From: an uncultured Lachnospiraceae bacterium
GTDB taxonomy: Bacteria; Bacillota; Clostridia; Lachnospirales; Lachnospiraceae
Length of the DNA stretch: 64,000 bases
Assembly (NCBI GenBank): GCA_910579505.1
Contig: CAJTTZ010000001.1
Span: forward strand, 496,001-560,000
Reading direction: 5' to 3'
Below the pieces are notes generated by a model. That model had not been told where the DNA came from and ran no database searches. It saw only the letters and a list, made by a program, of their open reading frames with translations. Made by a program: the position numbers and the translations under genes. Shown in pieces: positions 1 to 7,596 of this stretch. Position 1 is the first letter of the stretch; each line of letters opens with the position of its first letter.

Positions 1-607
1 CCACCGCTTTTGGCAGTTCCATCATCTCCAGATTTTCTCTGACCATAGATACAAACTTTGCATAACCATTTAACGTCGGACACTTTTCAAGCAGTTCCCT
101 GTTATGCCCATAGTTGATATTATATGTCCTTACCGTCACTTCAATGCAGCCTTCATCTCCCGCAAAAGATTCCGACAAATACTGTGTGAACGTTTCCTCC
201 CGCCTGTCCAGCCCATTATAGAAAACCACATATCGGGGCGTCGGCAGCATAATCTTACGGTTTGTACTCAGCTCCGTGTCTCCGAGATACTTTTTATATA
301 AATCAGCAAAATATAAAAATCCCCGAAGCGGCATGTTCGGACAATATCCCGACTGATGCTCATACAGACACATATCACAGCCAAGTATCATCGAAACGTC
401 ATTCTTCATTTTCATATAAATGACATTTTCCAGTGTATTGACCGTCAGTTCCGTCTCGTCTGTATATGCTGTTTTGTTCAGCGCATTATACAGCTCCAGC
501 AGCCGCTCTTTTTCTTTAAACAGCATTCTGAATACCCGGTCCTTATACACCCGGTAAACCGGCGTATACCCGTCCACTTCCTGCATTACTACATCTTTTG
601 TCTCCAT
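1..607 (-). CDS. Rpn family recombination-promoting nuclease / putative transposase, 3' end cut by window
   Basis: The frame is open from the window edge to an ATG at 607 preceded by AAAGGAG, so about 202 N-terminal residues are visible. The N-terminal part (VYRVYKDRVFRMLF, then a leucine-rich helix) followed by NDVSMILGCDMCLYEHQS and NMPLRGFLYFADLYKKYL is typical of the PD-(D/E)XK Rpn/PDDEXK_2 family of Lachnospiraceae. D70, D78 and the E83-x-Q85 pair are candidates for the nuclease active site. These proteins are related to transposase-like DNA nucleases that promote RecA-independent recombination. They occur as multicopy accessory genes, so this may be one of several copies. Family assignment is secure; the activity of this copy is not shown. 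Confidence 0.8.
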   Translation of the reverse strand, partial: METKDVVMQEVDGYTPVYRVYKDRVFRMLFKEKERLLELYNALNKTAYTDETELTVNTLENVIYMKMKNDVSMILGCDMCLYEHQSGYCPNMPLRGFLYFADLYKKYLGDTELSTNRKIMLPTPRYVVFYNGLDRREETFTQYLSESFAGDEGCIEVTVRTYNINYGHNRELLEKCPTLNGYAKFVSMVRENLEMMELPKAV

Positions 608-688
608 ATTTTCTCCTTTCGTCTAAGGCGGCAGGAAACTTCCCCTACAACGAAAGTCTGTTTTAGTCCCCGCCTGCCCAATCATTGA

Positions 689-717
689 ATTATAAGCAAG
701 GATTCTAAAACAGATAA
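689..717 (-). promoter_or_regulatory. Candidate sigma-A promoter for the Rpn gene
   Basis: On the minus strand TTATCT and TATAAT are separated by 17 bp, about 80 bp before the Rpn start codon. The -10 is perfect and the -35 weak. Confidence 0.4.
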
Positions 718-777
718 GACACTGTAAAAGCGTCCCAAAGAAAAATAGATTGTTTGAACGTTTTTCCGTTAGAATTT

Positions 778-804
778 CATTGCTATGTAAAAATCATAGC
801 AATG
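778..804. repeat. Perfect inverted repeat between the YczE-like gene and the Rpn gene
   Basis: CATTGCTATG, a 7-base AT-rich loop, then CATAGCAATG form a perfect 10-bp stem 20 bp after the stop codon of the YczE-like gene. No run of T follows on either strand, so it is not a classical intrinsic terminator. It could stabilise the 3' end or be a protein-binding site. Confidence 0.5.
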
Positions 805-824
805 TTATTTACAAAAGTCAAGCA

Positions 825-1454
825 TTATTTCCCCGTTTTCTTCCCATACCGCATCGGCTCCGCCACCGTCCTGTTAAAGAACGCGATTAACGGTCCCATA
901 AAGAACGCCGTCACCACCGTACCGATTCCCACAGTCGCCCCGAAAATAAAACCCACAATGGTGCAGAATAAATCAGAGGATATCCGGCAGAACTGAAATT
1001 TCCACTGTCTCTTTTCCGAGAGGATCAGAGACACGGCATCATATGTAGACACGCCCATATCCGCCGTGAAATAGAGGGCGGAGGAAAAGCACATGATCAC
1101 AATGCCGAGGATTAAAAACACAAACCGCACAACAAAAGACGGTTCCGGAATCAATTTTTCAAAAAGCAGGGAGGAATACTCCACCACATAGCCCAGCAGG
1201 AAAATGTTGATCACCGTGCCAAGCCCGATCTTCTTTTTGTCCGCCAGAAAAATCACGATCAGCATCAGCAGATTGATCGCCGCGTACACCGTGCCGAAGC
1301 CCGGCGCCCCCTCCGGCAGAATATGGAAAATCCCATGCACAAAAACCTGAAACGGGTCAAGGCCCAGCGCCGAGAAATTGAACATCCCGACGCTGAACCC
1401 GCAGATCAGCACCCCGCATATTGTCATCCAGATTCTTCTTGTACGCTCCTGCAT
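825..1454 (-). CDS. YczE/YyaS/YitT-family integral membrane protein
   Basis: A 209-residue protein with about five hydrophobic helices. The ICGFSVGMFNFSALGLDPFQ and TADMGVSTYDAVSLILS segments resemble the YczE family (DUF6198), whose molecular role is not well established. The start is placed at ATG 1454, which has AAGGGAG five bases upstream. An in-frame ATG eight codons earlier (1478) is also possible. It is the last gene of the osmoprotectant ABC operon, 57 bp after the binding-protein gene and on the same strand. This suggests co-transcription but does not prove a role in transport. Confidence 0.75.
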   Translation of the reverse strand: MQERTRRIWMTICGVLICGFSVGMFNFSALGLDPFQVFVHGIFHILPEGAPGFGTVYAAINLLMLIVIFLADKKKIGLGTVINIFLLGYVVEYSSLLFEKLIPEPSFVVRFVFLILGIVIMCFSSALYFTADMGVSTYDAVSLILSEKRQWKFQFCRISSDLFCTIVGFIFGATVGIGTVVTAFFMGPLIAFFNRTVAEPMRYGKKTGK

Positions 1455-1511
1455 TCCTGCTCCCTTCCCACGAAGCATCTCTTCCGCCTCTGTACCATCC
1501 CTGCCAGGCCG

Positions 1512-2417
1512 TCAGTGTCCGAGCAGTCCCTTGTTCTCCAGGAACTCCCTCGCTACGTCCTTGTCTTCCCTGCCGTTCACTTCCACCTCATAATTCATCT
1601 GCTGCATCTCGGCCTCGGTAATCAGCCCGTTCATTTTCTCAAGAACGCCCCGCAGCTTCGGGTACTTTTCCAGCGCATCCTTTCTCACAACCGTTCCGGC
1701 ATCATAGGTCTCAAAGAAAACCCGGTCGTCCGCAAGCAGCACCAGATTGTTGGCGGCAAGCTGCGCATCCGTCGTGAACGCGTTGATCACATCCACCTCT
1801 TCATTCTTTAGCGCCTCATATTTCAATGCAATCTCCATCTGTACGGTGTCCTTAAACTGCATACCGTACGCTTCACAGAGCCGGGGATACCCGGTTTCCA
1901 GCTCAATGTAATCCGGATTGCCGCCAAACACCAGCTCCCCGGAAGCCGCCGCCAGCTCCGAATAGGTAGAAAGCCCGTACTGCTCTGCCGTATCCTGTCT
2001 GACCGCCAGCCCATAAGTGTTGGAAAAACCGTACAGTCCCGTCCACGTCAGACCCAGGGCGTCATACTCAGCCAACAGTTCCTCGTAGAGCTTATCGTCG
2101 TCCTTCTCCATCTCCTCTTTCTTCAGCACGTTCAGCCACGCCGACCGGGTGTACTCCGGGTACAGGTCAAACTCTCCTTTCACAAGCGCGGGATGGATGT
2201 TTGTGGTGCCGCCTCCCACGCCTTTTGTGATCTCCACTTCATAATCCGTCCCGTCCTCAATCAGCTGCGCCAGTATCTCCGTCAGAATATACTGCTCCGT
2301 CATGGGCTTTGACGCAATCTTGATCGTCTCCTTTTCTCCGCAGGCGCCAAGCCCGCAGACCATGCCCGCCAATGCCAGCACCGCAATTCCCTTCTTGATT
2401 CCCTTCGTACTTTTCAT
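1512..2417 (-). CDS. opuCC: Osmoprotectant (glycine betaine/choline type) ABC transporter substrate-binding lipoprotein
   Basis: A 301-residue OpuAC/OpuCC-type binding protein. A lipoprotein signal peptide ends in LGAC, so the mature protein would be anchored outside the membrane. The mature part has the family features: KPMTEQYILTEILAQLIE, TKGVGGGTTNIHPAL and DLYPEYTRSAW near the N-terminus. It would deliver glycine betaine, choline, carnitine or a related osmolyte to the permease and ATPase encoded just upstream. The start is ATG 2417: the in-frame ATG at 2429 has its GGAGGA inside the next codons, which serves as the ribosome binding site of the second ATG. The exact ligand cannot be read from sequence. 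Confidence 0.88.
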   Translation of the reverse strand: MKSTKGIKKGIAVLALAGMVCGLGACGEKETIKIASKPMTEQYILTEILAQLIEDGTDYEVEITKGVGGGTTNIHPALVKGEFDLYPEYTRSAWLNVLKKEEMEKDDDKLYEELLAEYDALGLTWTGLYGFSNTYGLAVRQDTAEQYGLSTYSELAAASGELVFGGNPDYIELETGYPRLCEAYGMQFKDTVQMEIALKYEALKNEEVDVINAFTTDAQLAANNLVLLADDRVFFETYDAGTVVRKDALEKYPKLRGVLEKMNGLITEAEMQQMNYEVEVNGREDKDVAREFLENKGLLGH

Positions 2418-2442
2418 ATTCTCCTCCATTCCGTCGCATTTC

Positions 2443-3171
2443 TTACGCGCCGCAAAGCAGCTGCCTTACAAACGCATCCCTCGGTTTCTCCAAAAGTTCC
2501 ACTCTGCCGCCTTCCTGCCAGATCATGCCGTCTTTCATAATTAAAATGCGGCTGCCCAGCTTGAACGCCTCCTCTATATCATGGGTGATAAACACGATTG
2601 TTATGCCCGTTCTTTTCTGCAGGTCGGAAAGCTCCCCCTGCAGTGTGCGTCTCGTGATTTCGTCCACCGCCCCGAAAGGCTCGTCCATCAGCAGGATATC
2701 CGGGGACGCCGCCATCGCCCTGGCGATGCCCACCCGCTGTTTCTGCCCGCCGGAAAGCTGCCTGGGAAACCGTCCCGCCAGTTCTTTTGGAAGCTCCACC
2801 ATCGCAAGCATTCTCTCCGCCATCATACGCCTGTCCTCCTTCGACATCTTTTTGTCGAGGCAGGGAACATAACATATATTATCCTGCACCGTCATGTGCG
2901 GAAACAGTTTGGCGCCCTGCACAGCATAACCGATCCTTCTTCGCAGATCGGTCAGGCTGCACGCCGACAGCCGCTCGCCTTCCACCAGCACCTCTCCCGC
3001 CGCAGGCAGCACAAGACCGTTGATCAGCTTGAGGAGCGTTGTCTTCCCGCACCCCGACGGACCGATGATCACAAGAAACTCTCCCTGCTCCACGTCAAGA
3101 GATACCCGCCGCAGCACCTCGTGGCTGCCATAGGCCGCCGACACATTCCGTATTTCAATCGCCCTGCTCAA
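2443..3171 (-). CDS. opuCA: Osmoprotectant ABC transporter ATP-binding protein
   Basis: A 242-residue ABC ATPase with Walker A GPSGCGKTT (about residues 38-46), signature LSGGQKQRVGIARA, Walker B DILLMDEPFGAVD and switch histidine in FITHDIEEAF. It lacks the C-terminal CBS pair found in longer OpuCA/OpuAA proteins, so ionic-strength gating through CBS domains is not expected. The start codon is TTG at 3171, with AGGAGG seven bases upstream. It overlaps the permease gene by 17 bp, which suggests translational coupling. Confidence 0.88.
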   Translation of the reverse strand: MSRAIEIRNVSAAYGSHEVLRRVSLDVEQGEFLVIIGPSGCGKTTLLKLINGLVLPAAGEVLVEGERLSACSLTDLRRRIGYAVQGAKLFPHMTVQDNICYVPCLDKKMSKEDRRMMAERMLAMVELPKELAGRFPRQLSGGQKQRVGIARAMAASPDILLMDEPFGAVDEITRRTLQGELSDLQKRTGITIVFITHDIEEAFKLGSRILIMKDGMIWQEGGRVELLEKPRDAFVRQLLCGA

Positions 3172-3802
3172 TGCCGTACCTCCTGTTCACCATCTTCTGT
3201 ACTCTCGCAAGCAGCCAGTCGCTTAGCAGCGCCAGAAGCGCAATCAGTACCGAGCCCGCCGCCGTCAGCGTCATATTGTAAGTGGTGATGCCGCGGTAAA
3301 TCGCCGCGCCGAGTCCGCCCGCCCCGATAAAGGAGGCGATGCCGCCCATGGCAATGATCATCACCACCATATTTCGGAAACCACTGATGATCACAGGAAG
3401 CGCCAACGGGAAACGGATACGAAACATCATCTGTCTGCCATCCGAGCCAAGACCTTCCGCCACCTCCAGAATGCCTGCGTCCACGTTCGTAAGTCCCGTG
3501 TAAGTATTCCTGACAATCGGGAGCAGGCCGTAAACAGTCAGTGCAATGATGGCCGTCTTATTGCCGATGCCCGTAAAAGGAATCAGGAATCCCAGAAGGG
3601 AGATGGACGGTATGGTATAAACCACATTCACCACACCCAGAACCGCGCCCGCAAGTTTTTTATGTCCGCTGATAAAAACACCCAGCAGAATCCCCAGCAC
3701 GCCCGCGCACACCACCGCCGTCAGGGAAATTCTGATATGCTCCAGCAGACAGGCCGCAAAAAAGGTCCGCCGCTCCCAAAGAATCTGTATGATCTGCATC
3801 AT
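3155..3802 (-). CDS. opuCB: Osmoprotectant ABC transporter permease
   Basis: A 215-residue inner-membrane permease of the OpuBB/OpuCB (BPD_transp_1) family. It has about five to six helices and the cytoplasmic coupling loop EVAEGLGSDGRQMMFRIRFP, which contacts the ATPase. It is the first gene of the operon permease-ATPase-binding protein-YczE. The start at 3802 is a double ATG after AGGGGG. Only one permease gene is present, so the transporter probably works as a homodimer; OpuC systems of bacilli have two. Confidence 0.88.
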   Translation of the reverse strand: MMQIIQILWERRTFFAACLLEHIRISLTAVVCAGVLGILLGVFISGHKKLAGAVLGVVNVVYTIPSISLLGFLIPFTGIGNKTAIIALTVYGLLPIVRNTYTGLTNVDAGILEVAEGLGSDGRQMMFRIRFPLALPVIISGFRNMVVMIIAMGGIASFIGAGGLGAAIYRGITTYNMTLTAAGSVLIALLALLSDWLLARVQKMVNRRYGIEQGD

Positions 3803-3859
3803 TACCCCCTGTCACCACAACCAACCCGCTTACCGTCTGAAAGTTTTTCCATCAAACAT

Positions 3860-3899
3860 GGGCCGCAGCCCGGAAACGAAACATCCCGGCGCACGGCCC
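3860..3899. other. GC-rich hairpin in the leader of the osmoprotectant operon
   Basis: GGGCCG and CGGCCC close a long, imperfect, GC-rich stem about 60 bp before the permease start. No T-run follows it on the minus strand. It may be the end of spoIVA transcription upstream or a leader structure; I cannot tell which. Confidence 0.35.
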
Positions 3900-3957
3900 A
3901 AAAATTTCATCCATTTAGTAAGATATCACAGAAAAAGCAGATGCGCAATTAAAACTG

Positions 3958-5445
3958 TCAGATTATGATGCACACCATTCCTCCGTTGCAGTCGTTGACG
4001 ATCTTCTGCATGGTCTCCTGCAGTTTGATCTGGCTCTCCTCGTTGATCATGGAAAGTTTGCCGGTGATGCCGTCGTTGACAAGCTGTTCCACCGTCTTAC
4101 CGAAAATATTTGTCGCCCAGATGCCCTCCTCGCCGGTATCGGCATCGGAGATAAACTGTATCAGATCCCTCGCCTGCTCCTCCGTCCCCACAATGGGCGA
4201 GATCTCCGTCTCAATGCTCGCCTTTATCATATGGATGCTGGGGCTTTCCGCCTTGATCTTTACGCCGAATTTATTGCCCTGCTTGATCAGCTCCGGCTTC
4301 TCTAACACGATCTCCTCGCGGTCTGGCATTACCACGCCGTAGCCTTTATAGCGCACTGCCTCCAGCGCGTGCAGCACCTTCACATACTCCCGCTTCATCT
4401 TCGCCATCTCCCGCAGCGTGGCGAGAAGCTGGTACTCGCTCTCTATGGACTCTCCCACCAGGTCGCTCAACATTTCATAGTAGTAAGCGTCGTCCACATC
4501 CAGAACAATACGCACGCTGCCGTCGGACATATCAATGCCGTCCAGTTTGCACTTTCTGATATACTCGCTCTCCACCGTAAAACGGTCAGCCGTGATATCC
4601 CTGATATGGTTCAGATCGTTCATCAGCGCTTTCAGCTGCGCGATGATATCCTTCTTCATCTTGTGGTCAAAAGGCAGCATTTCCACCCACTTTGGCATGT
4701 AAAACTCGATCATGGTGAGCGGGAACTCATAGAGGATGTTCTCCATAATGTGGTTGATATCCTCTTTCTTCAGCTGCTCACAGTTGATGGGCATAACCGT
4801 CACCTGATATTTCTCGCTGATCTCGTCAGCCAGGTTTCTCGTCTCCTCCGCGTACGGCTTTTCAGAGTTCAAGAGCACAATATAGGGTTTCCCAAGCGCC
4901 TGCAGCTCCTTGATCGTCCGCTCCTCCGCCTCCAGAAAACTCTCCCTTGGAAGCTCCCCGAAGGACCCGTCACAGGTCACTACGATTCCAATCGTAGAGT
5001 GGTCCCGAATCACCTTTCTGGTGCCGATCTCCGCCGCCTTCGTGAAGGGAATCTCCTCCATTGACCAGGGCGTCTTGACCATGCGTTCCGCTTCCTTTTC
5101 CATATGCCCCGCCGCGCCGTCCACCATGTAGCCCACGCAGTCGATCAGACGAACTTTCACATCAATGTCCGCACCCAGCTTTACATGCGCCGCTTCCTTT
5201 GGAATAAACTTCGGCTCCGTGGTTGTAATGGTCTTACCGCCCGCGCTCTGCGGCATCTCGTCCTGCGCCCTCTCCCTCTCGTTCTCATCCTCCATGTAGG
5301 GAAGTACCAGAAGGTTCATAAAGCGTTTGATAAAAGTAGATTTTCCCGTCCTGACCGGCCCCACCACGCCCAGGTAGATTTCTCCGCCCGTCCTGCGCTG
5401 TATATCTTTATACAGGTCATATGTACTATTCTGTAATATATCCAT
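3958..5445 (-). CDS. spoIVA: Stage IV sporulation protein A (spore coat base ATPase)
   Basis: A 495-residue protein close to the 492 residues of Bacillus SpoIVA. It starts MDILQNSTYDLYKDIQRRT and carries a Walker A GPVRTGKST at residues 29-37. SpoIVA is made in the mother cell, hydrolyses ATP and polymerises on the forespore surface as the base layer of the coat. Later residues such as EEIPFTKAAEIGTRKVI and the GGMVCIII C-terminus are also as in the family. The start has CAGGAGGA before it. The gene stands alone between the osmoprotectant operon and the lactonase. Expression is expected from sigma-E, but I could not point to a convincing sigma-E promoter in the 100 bp upstream. Confidence 0.97.
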   Translation of the reverse strand: MDILQNSTYDLYKDIQRRTGGEIYLGVVGPVRTGKSTFIKRFMNLLVLPYMEDENERERAQDEMPQSAGGKTITTTEPKFIPKEAAHVKLGADIDVKVRLIDCVGYMVDGAAGHMEKEAERMVKTPWSMEEIPFTKAAEIGTRKVIRDHSTIGIVVTCDGSFGELPRESFLEAEERTIKELQALGKPYIVLLNSEKPYAEETRNLADEISEKYQVTVMPINCEQLKKEDINHIMENILYEFPLTMIEFYMPKWVEMLPFDHKMKKDIIAQLKALMNDLNHIRDITADRFTVESEYIRKCKLDGIDMSDGSVRIVLDVDDAYYYEMLSDLVGESIESEYQLLATLREMAKMKREYVKVLHALEAVRYKGYGVVMPDREEIVLEKPELIKQGNKFGVKIKAESPSIHMIKASIETEISPIVGTEEQARDLIQFISDADTGEEGIWATNIFGKTVEQLVNDGITGKLSMINEESQIKLQETMQKIVNDCNGGMVCIII

Positions 5446-5546
5446 AAAAAATCCTCCTGCTTATACTGGTAAATGTATATGCAGAAGGATTCCTGTCTAT
5501 GCGGCTTTATATGGCAGAATCTCAAATCCGTGACTTCTCACACACT

Positions 5547-6608
5547 TCACTGCCTCAGTTTGTGGAAAATAATACAGTTTGGCTGTTCCACCTTAATTTC
5601 CTTACCGTTCATGATAAGCAGCCCATTTTTTAAGTCCACATTAAAGAAAGTCATGGTGTCCGATTCGTGGTTTAAGGAAACGAGATGCCTGTTGTCCGGG
5701 AAGAGCGTCGCGTCCTTCGGGTAATCCCCACTGATCGGCAGGCAGAAGACTTTTGTAAGCATCCCCGTCTTCTGGTCTATCTTATAAACAATGGCGCTGT
5801 TATCTCCGGCGTTTGAGCTTGTCAGATACTTGAAATCCTCCGAAATGTTGAGCGCACTGGCCGCGGAACCGCCCGCGTGATAATCATTCAGCGTGGAAAC
5901 AGTCTGGATCTTCTCAAACTCTGGATTCCCGTTTTTCTCCTCATAAGTGTAAACGTCAATGTAGTTTTTCAGTTCATGGACAATATAGAGAAAATGTCCG
6001 TCTTTCGAAAATTTCAAATGGCGGGGTGCGGATTCCTGCTCGCTGCGGATCATGTCGATAGGCTTTAATTTACCTCTCACATGGTCAACCCGGTACACAT
6101 TCACATGGTCGAGCCCCAAATCCGCGGCGCATAAATAGTGGTTATCCCTTGTCATCTTTACACAGTTCACATGGGGCCTGAAATTGCGCTCTGCGATACT
6201 GCCCAGTCCCTTATGGTAGATCTCGTCTGTGATCTCACCGATGCCGCCGTCTTCTCTCAGGCGCAGCACTGTGATCTTACCGTCGTGGTAGCCGCCCACA
6301 AAGAGGAGTTTATCCTCGTAATCCGTGGAAAGATAACAGCCTCTCATGCCGTTGATCGTTCCCTGGTTGATCACTTCCAGATCACCGCCGGGCAAAATCT
6401 GATACGCCTCCACCCCAAAATCCGTGATGGAATAGAGATACCTTTCGTTATGGGAGATGGTGATATAAGAAGAATTTGTAATCTCCACCTGATTCTTCTC
6501 CGTCATCCTGCCGTTTTGCATATCCACATCATAAATCTTGATTCCGTAGTTATCTTCCTTTGCCGTCGTGTAAGTAGACACATACGCCACATATTTGTCC
6601 TGGTTCAT
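5547..6608 (-). CDS. Beta-propeller lactonase family protein (6-phosphogluconolactonase-like)
   Basis: A 353-residue protein made of repeated beta-propeller blades of the Pgl/YkgB type, with blade motifs such as SYITISHNERYLYSITDFGV, PRHLKFSKDGHFLYIVHEL and YPKDATLFPDNRHLVSLNHE. Related enzymes hydrolyse 6-phosphogluconolactone in the oxidative pentose phosphate pathway, but many family members have unknown substrates. Start ATG 6608 is preferred over the upstream in-frame ATG (6632), because GGAGGAACAGC directly precedes it. It is divergent from the XRE-cupin regulator gene. Confidence 0.82.
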   Translation of the reverse strand: MNQDKYVAYVSTYTTAKEDNYGIKIYDVDMQNGRMTEKNQVEITNSSYITISHNERYLYSITDFGVEAYQILPGGDLEVINQGTINGMRGCYLSTDYEDKLLFVGGYHDGKITVLRLREDGGIGEITDEIYHKGLGSIAERNFRPHVNCVKMTRDNHYLCAADLGLDHVNVYRVDHVRGKLKPIDMIRSEQESAPRHLKFSKDGHFLYIVHELKNYIDVYTYEEKNGNPEFEKIQTVSTLNDYHAGGSAASALNISEDFKYLTSSNAGDNSAIVYKIDQKTGMLTKVFCLPISGDYPKDATLFPDNRHLVSLNHESDTMTFFNVDLKNGLLIMNGKEIKVEQPNCIIFHKLRQ

Positions 6609-6669
6609 GCTGTTCCTCCATATTCGGGGCACGTCCTTCTCGTCGTCCGGCGCCCTTGTCTTTAGCAGA

Positions 6670-6698
6670 ATTTTATCATAAATTCCGAAACTTGTTAA
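6670..6698 (-). promoter_or_regulatory. Candidate promoter for the lactonase gene
   Basis: On the minus strand TTAACA and TAAAAT are 17 bp apart, about 60 bp before the lactonase start. Confidence 0.4.
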
Positions 6699-6758
6699 TC
6701 CTTTTCTTCCGATTCTTCCCTTTTTTGATAAACATATCTTGTTTTTTACAAATCCCCA

Positions 6759-6786
6759 TTGACATACACAAACAATCTAGTATAAT
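6759..6786 (+). promoter_or_regulatory. Sigma-A promoter of the XRE-cupin gene and possibly the pot operon
   Basis: TTGACA (6759-6764) and TATAAT (6781-6786) are both perfect consensus hexamers with a 16-bp spacer, about 75 bp before the start codon at 6863. The palindromes at 6801-6827 lie just downstream of the expected transcription start. Confidence 0.75.
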
Positions 6787-6800
6787 GGGATTCAATGTAT

Positions 6801-6827
6801 GTTTAGTTTTAGTAAACTTTAAGTTTA
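6801..6827. promoter_or_regulatory. Overlapping palindromes, candidate operator of the XRE-cupin regulator
   Basis: Two perfect inverted repeats overlap: GTTTA-N7-TAAAC (6801-6817) and TAAACTT-T-AAGTTTA (6813-6827). They lie between the consensus promoter and the regulator gene, where repressor binding would block transcription. This placement suggests autoregulation; binding is inferred. Confidence 0.55.
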
Positions 6828-6862
6828 TTTTTACTGAATTATTGTGAGACATGGGGGACATC

Positions 6863-7423
6863 ATGGACAATACTTCCGCCCGGATGGATCTGGGCAATAA
6901 AATTAAGGAACTGCGGAATAAAAAAGGGCTGACACAGGAAGAGCTTGCGGACCGGTGCGAGCTGTCAAAGGGATTTATCAGCCAGTTGGAGAACGATCTC
7001 ACTTCGCCCTCTATCGCTACTTTGATAGATATTCTGCAGTGTCTCGGCACCAGCCTGAAAGATTTCTTTAACGATGCCGGGGACGAACAGATCGTCTTTG
7101 GCAAGGATGATTTCTTTGAAAAGACGGACTCAGAGCTGCACAACAAAATCGAATGGATCATTCCAAACGCCCAGAAAAACAGGATGGAACCGATCCGCGT
7201 TACTCTGGAAAAGAATGGTTCCACCTATCCCGACCTGCCCCATGAGGGTGAGGAGTTCGGCTATGTACTCTCCGGCTCCATCACAGTCATCGTGGGAAAC
7301 CGGAGCATCCGCGCCGGAAAAGGGGACGCCTTCTACTTCACCCCGGACTCGGAGCACTACATCAAGGCCAACGGCAAAAGCGGCGCTGTCTTTTTGTGGA
7401 TCAGCACCCCGCCAAACTTTTAA
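6863..7423 (+). CDS. XRE-family transcriptional regulator with C-terminal cupin domain (PuuR-like)
   Basis: A 186-residue regulator. An N-terminal HTH_3 domain contains IKELRNKKGLTQEELADRCE and SKGFISQLENDLTSPSIATL. The C-terminal half is a small cupin barrel (LPHEGEEFGYVLSGSITVIV, then KGDAFYFTPDSEHYIKANG). Cupins in this architecture bind small effectors; PuuR of E. coli senses putrescine. Its position directly before potABCD suggests that it controls polyamine uptake in response to polyamines. ATG 6863 has GGGGGA four bases upstream; an in-frame ATG at 6851 lacks a ribosome binding site. A terminator follows the gene. Confidence 0.85.
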   Translation: MDNTSARMDLGNKIKELRNKKGLTQEELADRCELSKGFISQLENDLTSPSIATLIDILQCLGTSLKDFFNDAGDEQIVFGKDDFFEKTDSELHNKIEWIIPNAQKNRMEPIRVTLEKNGSTYPDLPHEGEEFGYVLSGSITVIVGNRSIRAGKGDAFYFTPDSEHYIKANGKSGAVFLWISTPPNF

Positions 7424-7424
7424 C

Positions 7425-7538
7425 AAATCGAGCAAAGCTCGATTGCGAGATCCGCTCCGCGGACTCGGAAATTGTTTTATTATAGCAGGAAATTGCGACA
7501 GCGTAAACCATTCAGGGAGAATGCGGAGCATTCTCTGA
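7425..7538 (+). repeat. Cluster of hairpins between the XRE-cupin gene and potA
   Basis: Right after the stop codon come ATCGAGC/GCTCGAT with a 2-3 base loop, then GAG-TCCGC/GCGGA-CTC, and then GAGAATGC-GGA-GCATTCTC (7517-7535) extended by ATTCAG/TGAAT. The last stem has the same GAGAATGC/GCATTCTC sequence as the second hairpin of the interspersed repeats at 13475, 24910 and 27028. The cluster is therefore probably related to that family. No protein is encoded here. Confidence 0.55.
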
Positions 7539-7565
7539 ATCGTCGCTGCCGAGCGACGATTTTTT
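7539..7565 (+). terminator. Intrinsic terminator or attenuator ahead of potA
   Basis: ATCGTCGCT, a GCCG loop, AGCGACGAT and then six T residues. This is a textbook rho-independent terminator between the regulator gene and potA, only 31 bp before the potA start. No equally clear promoter lies between it and potA, so it may act as an attenuator for the pot operon. Confidence 0.75.
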
Positions 7566-7596
7566 ACAGAAGAAAACAATTGGAGGGCTCACTCCC

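Noticed and set aside
5446..5546. Sigma-E promoter for spoIVA
   Set aside because: Sequences such as CATATACAT resemble a -10, but no -35 at suitable spacing could be matched with confidence.
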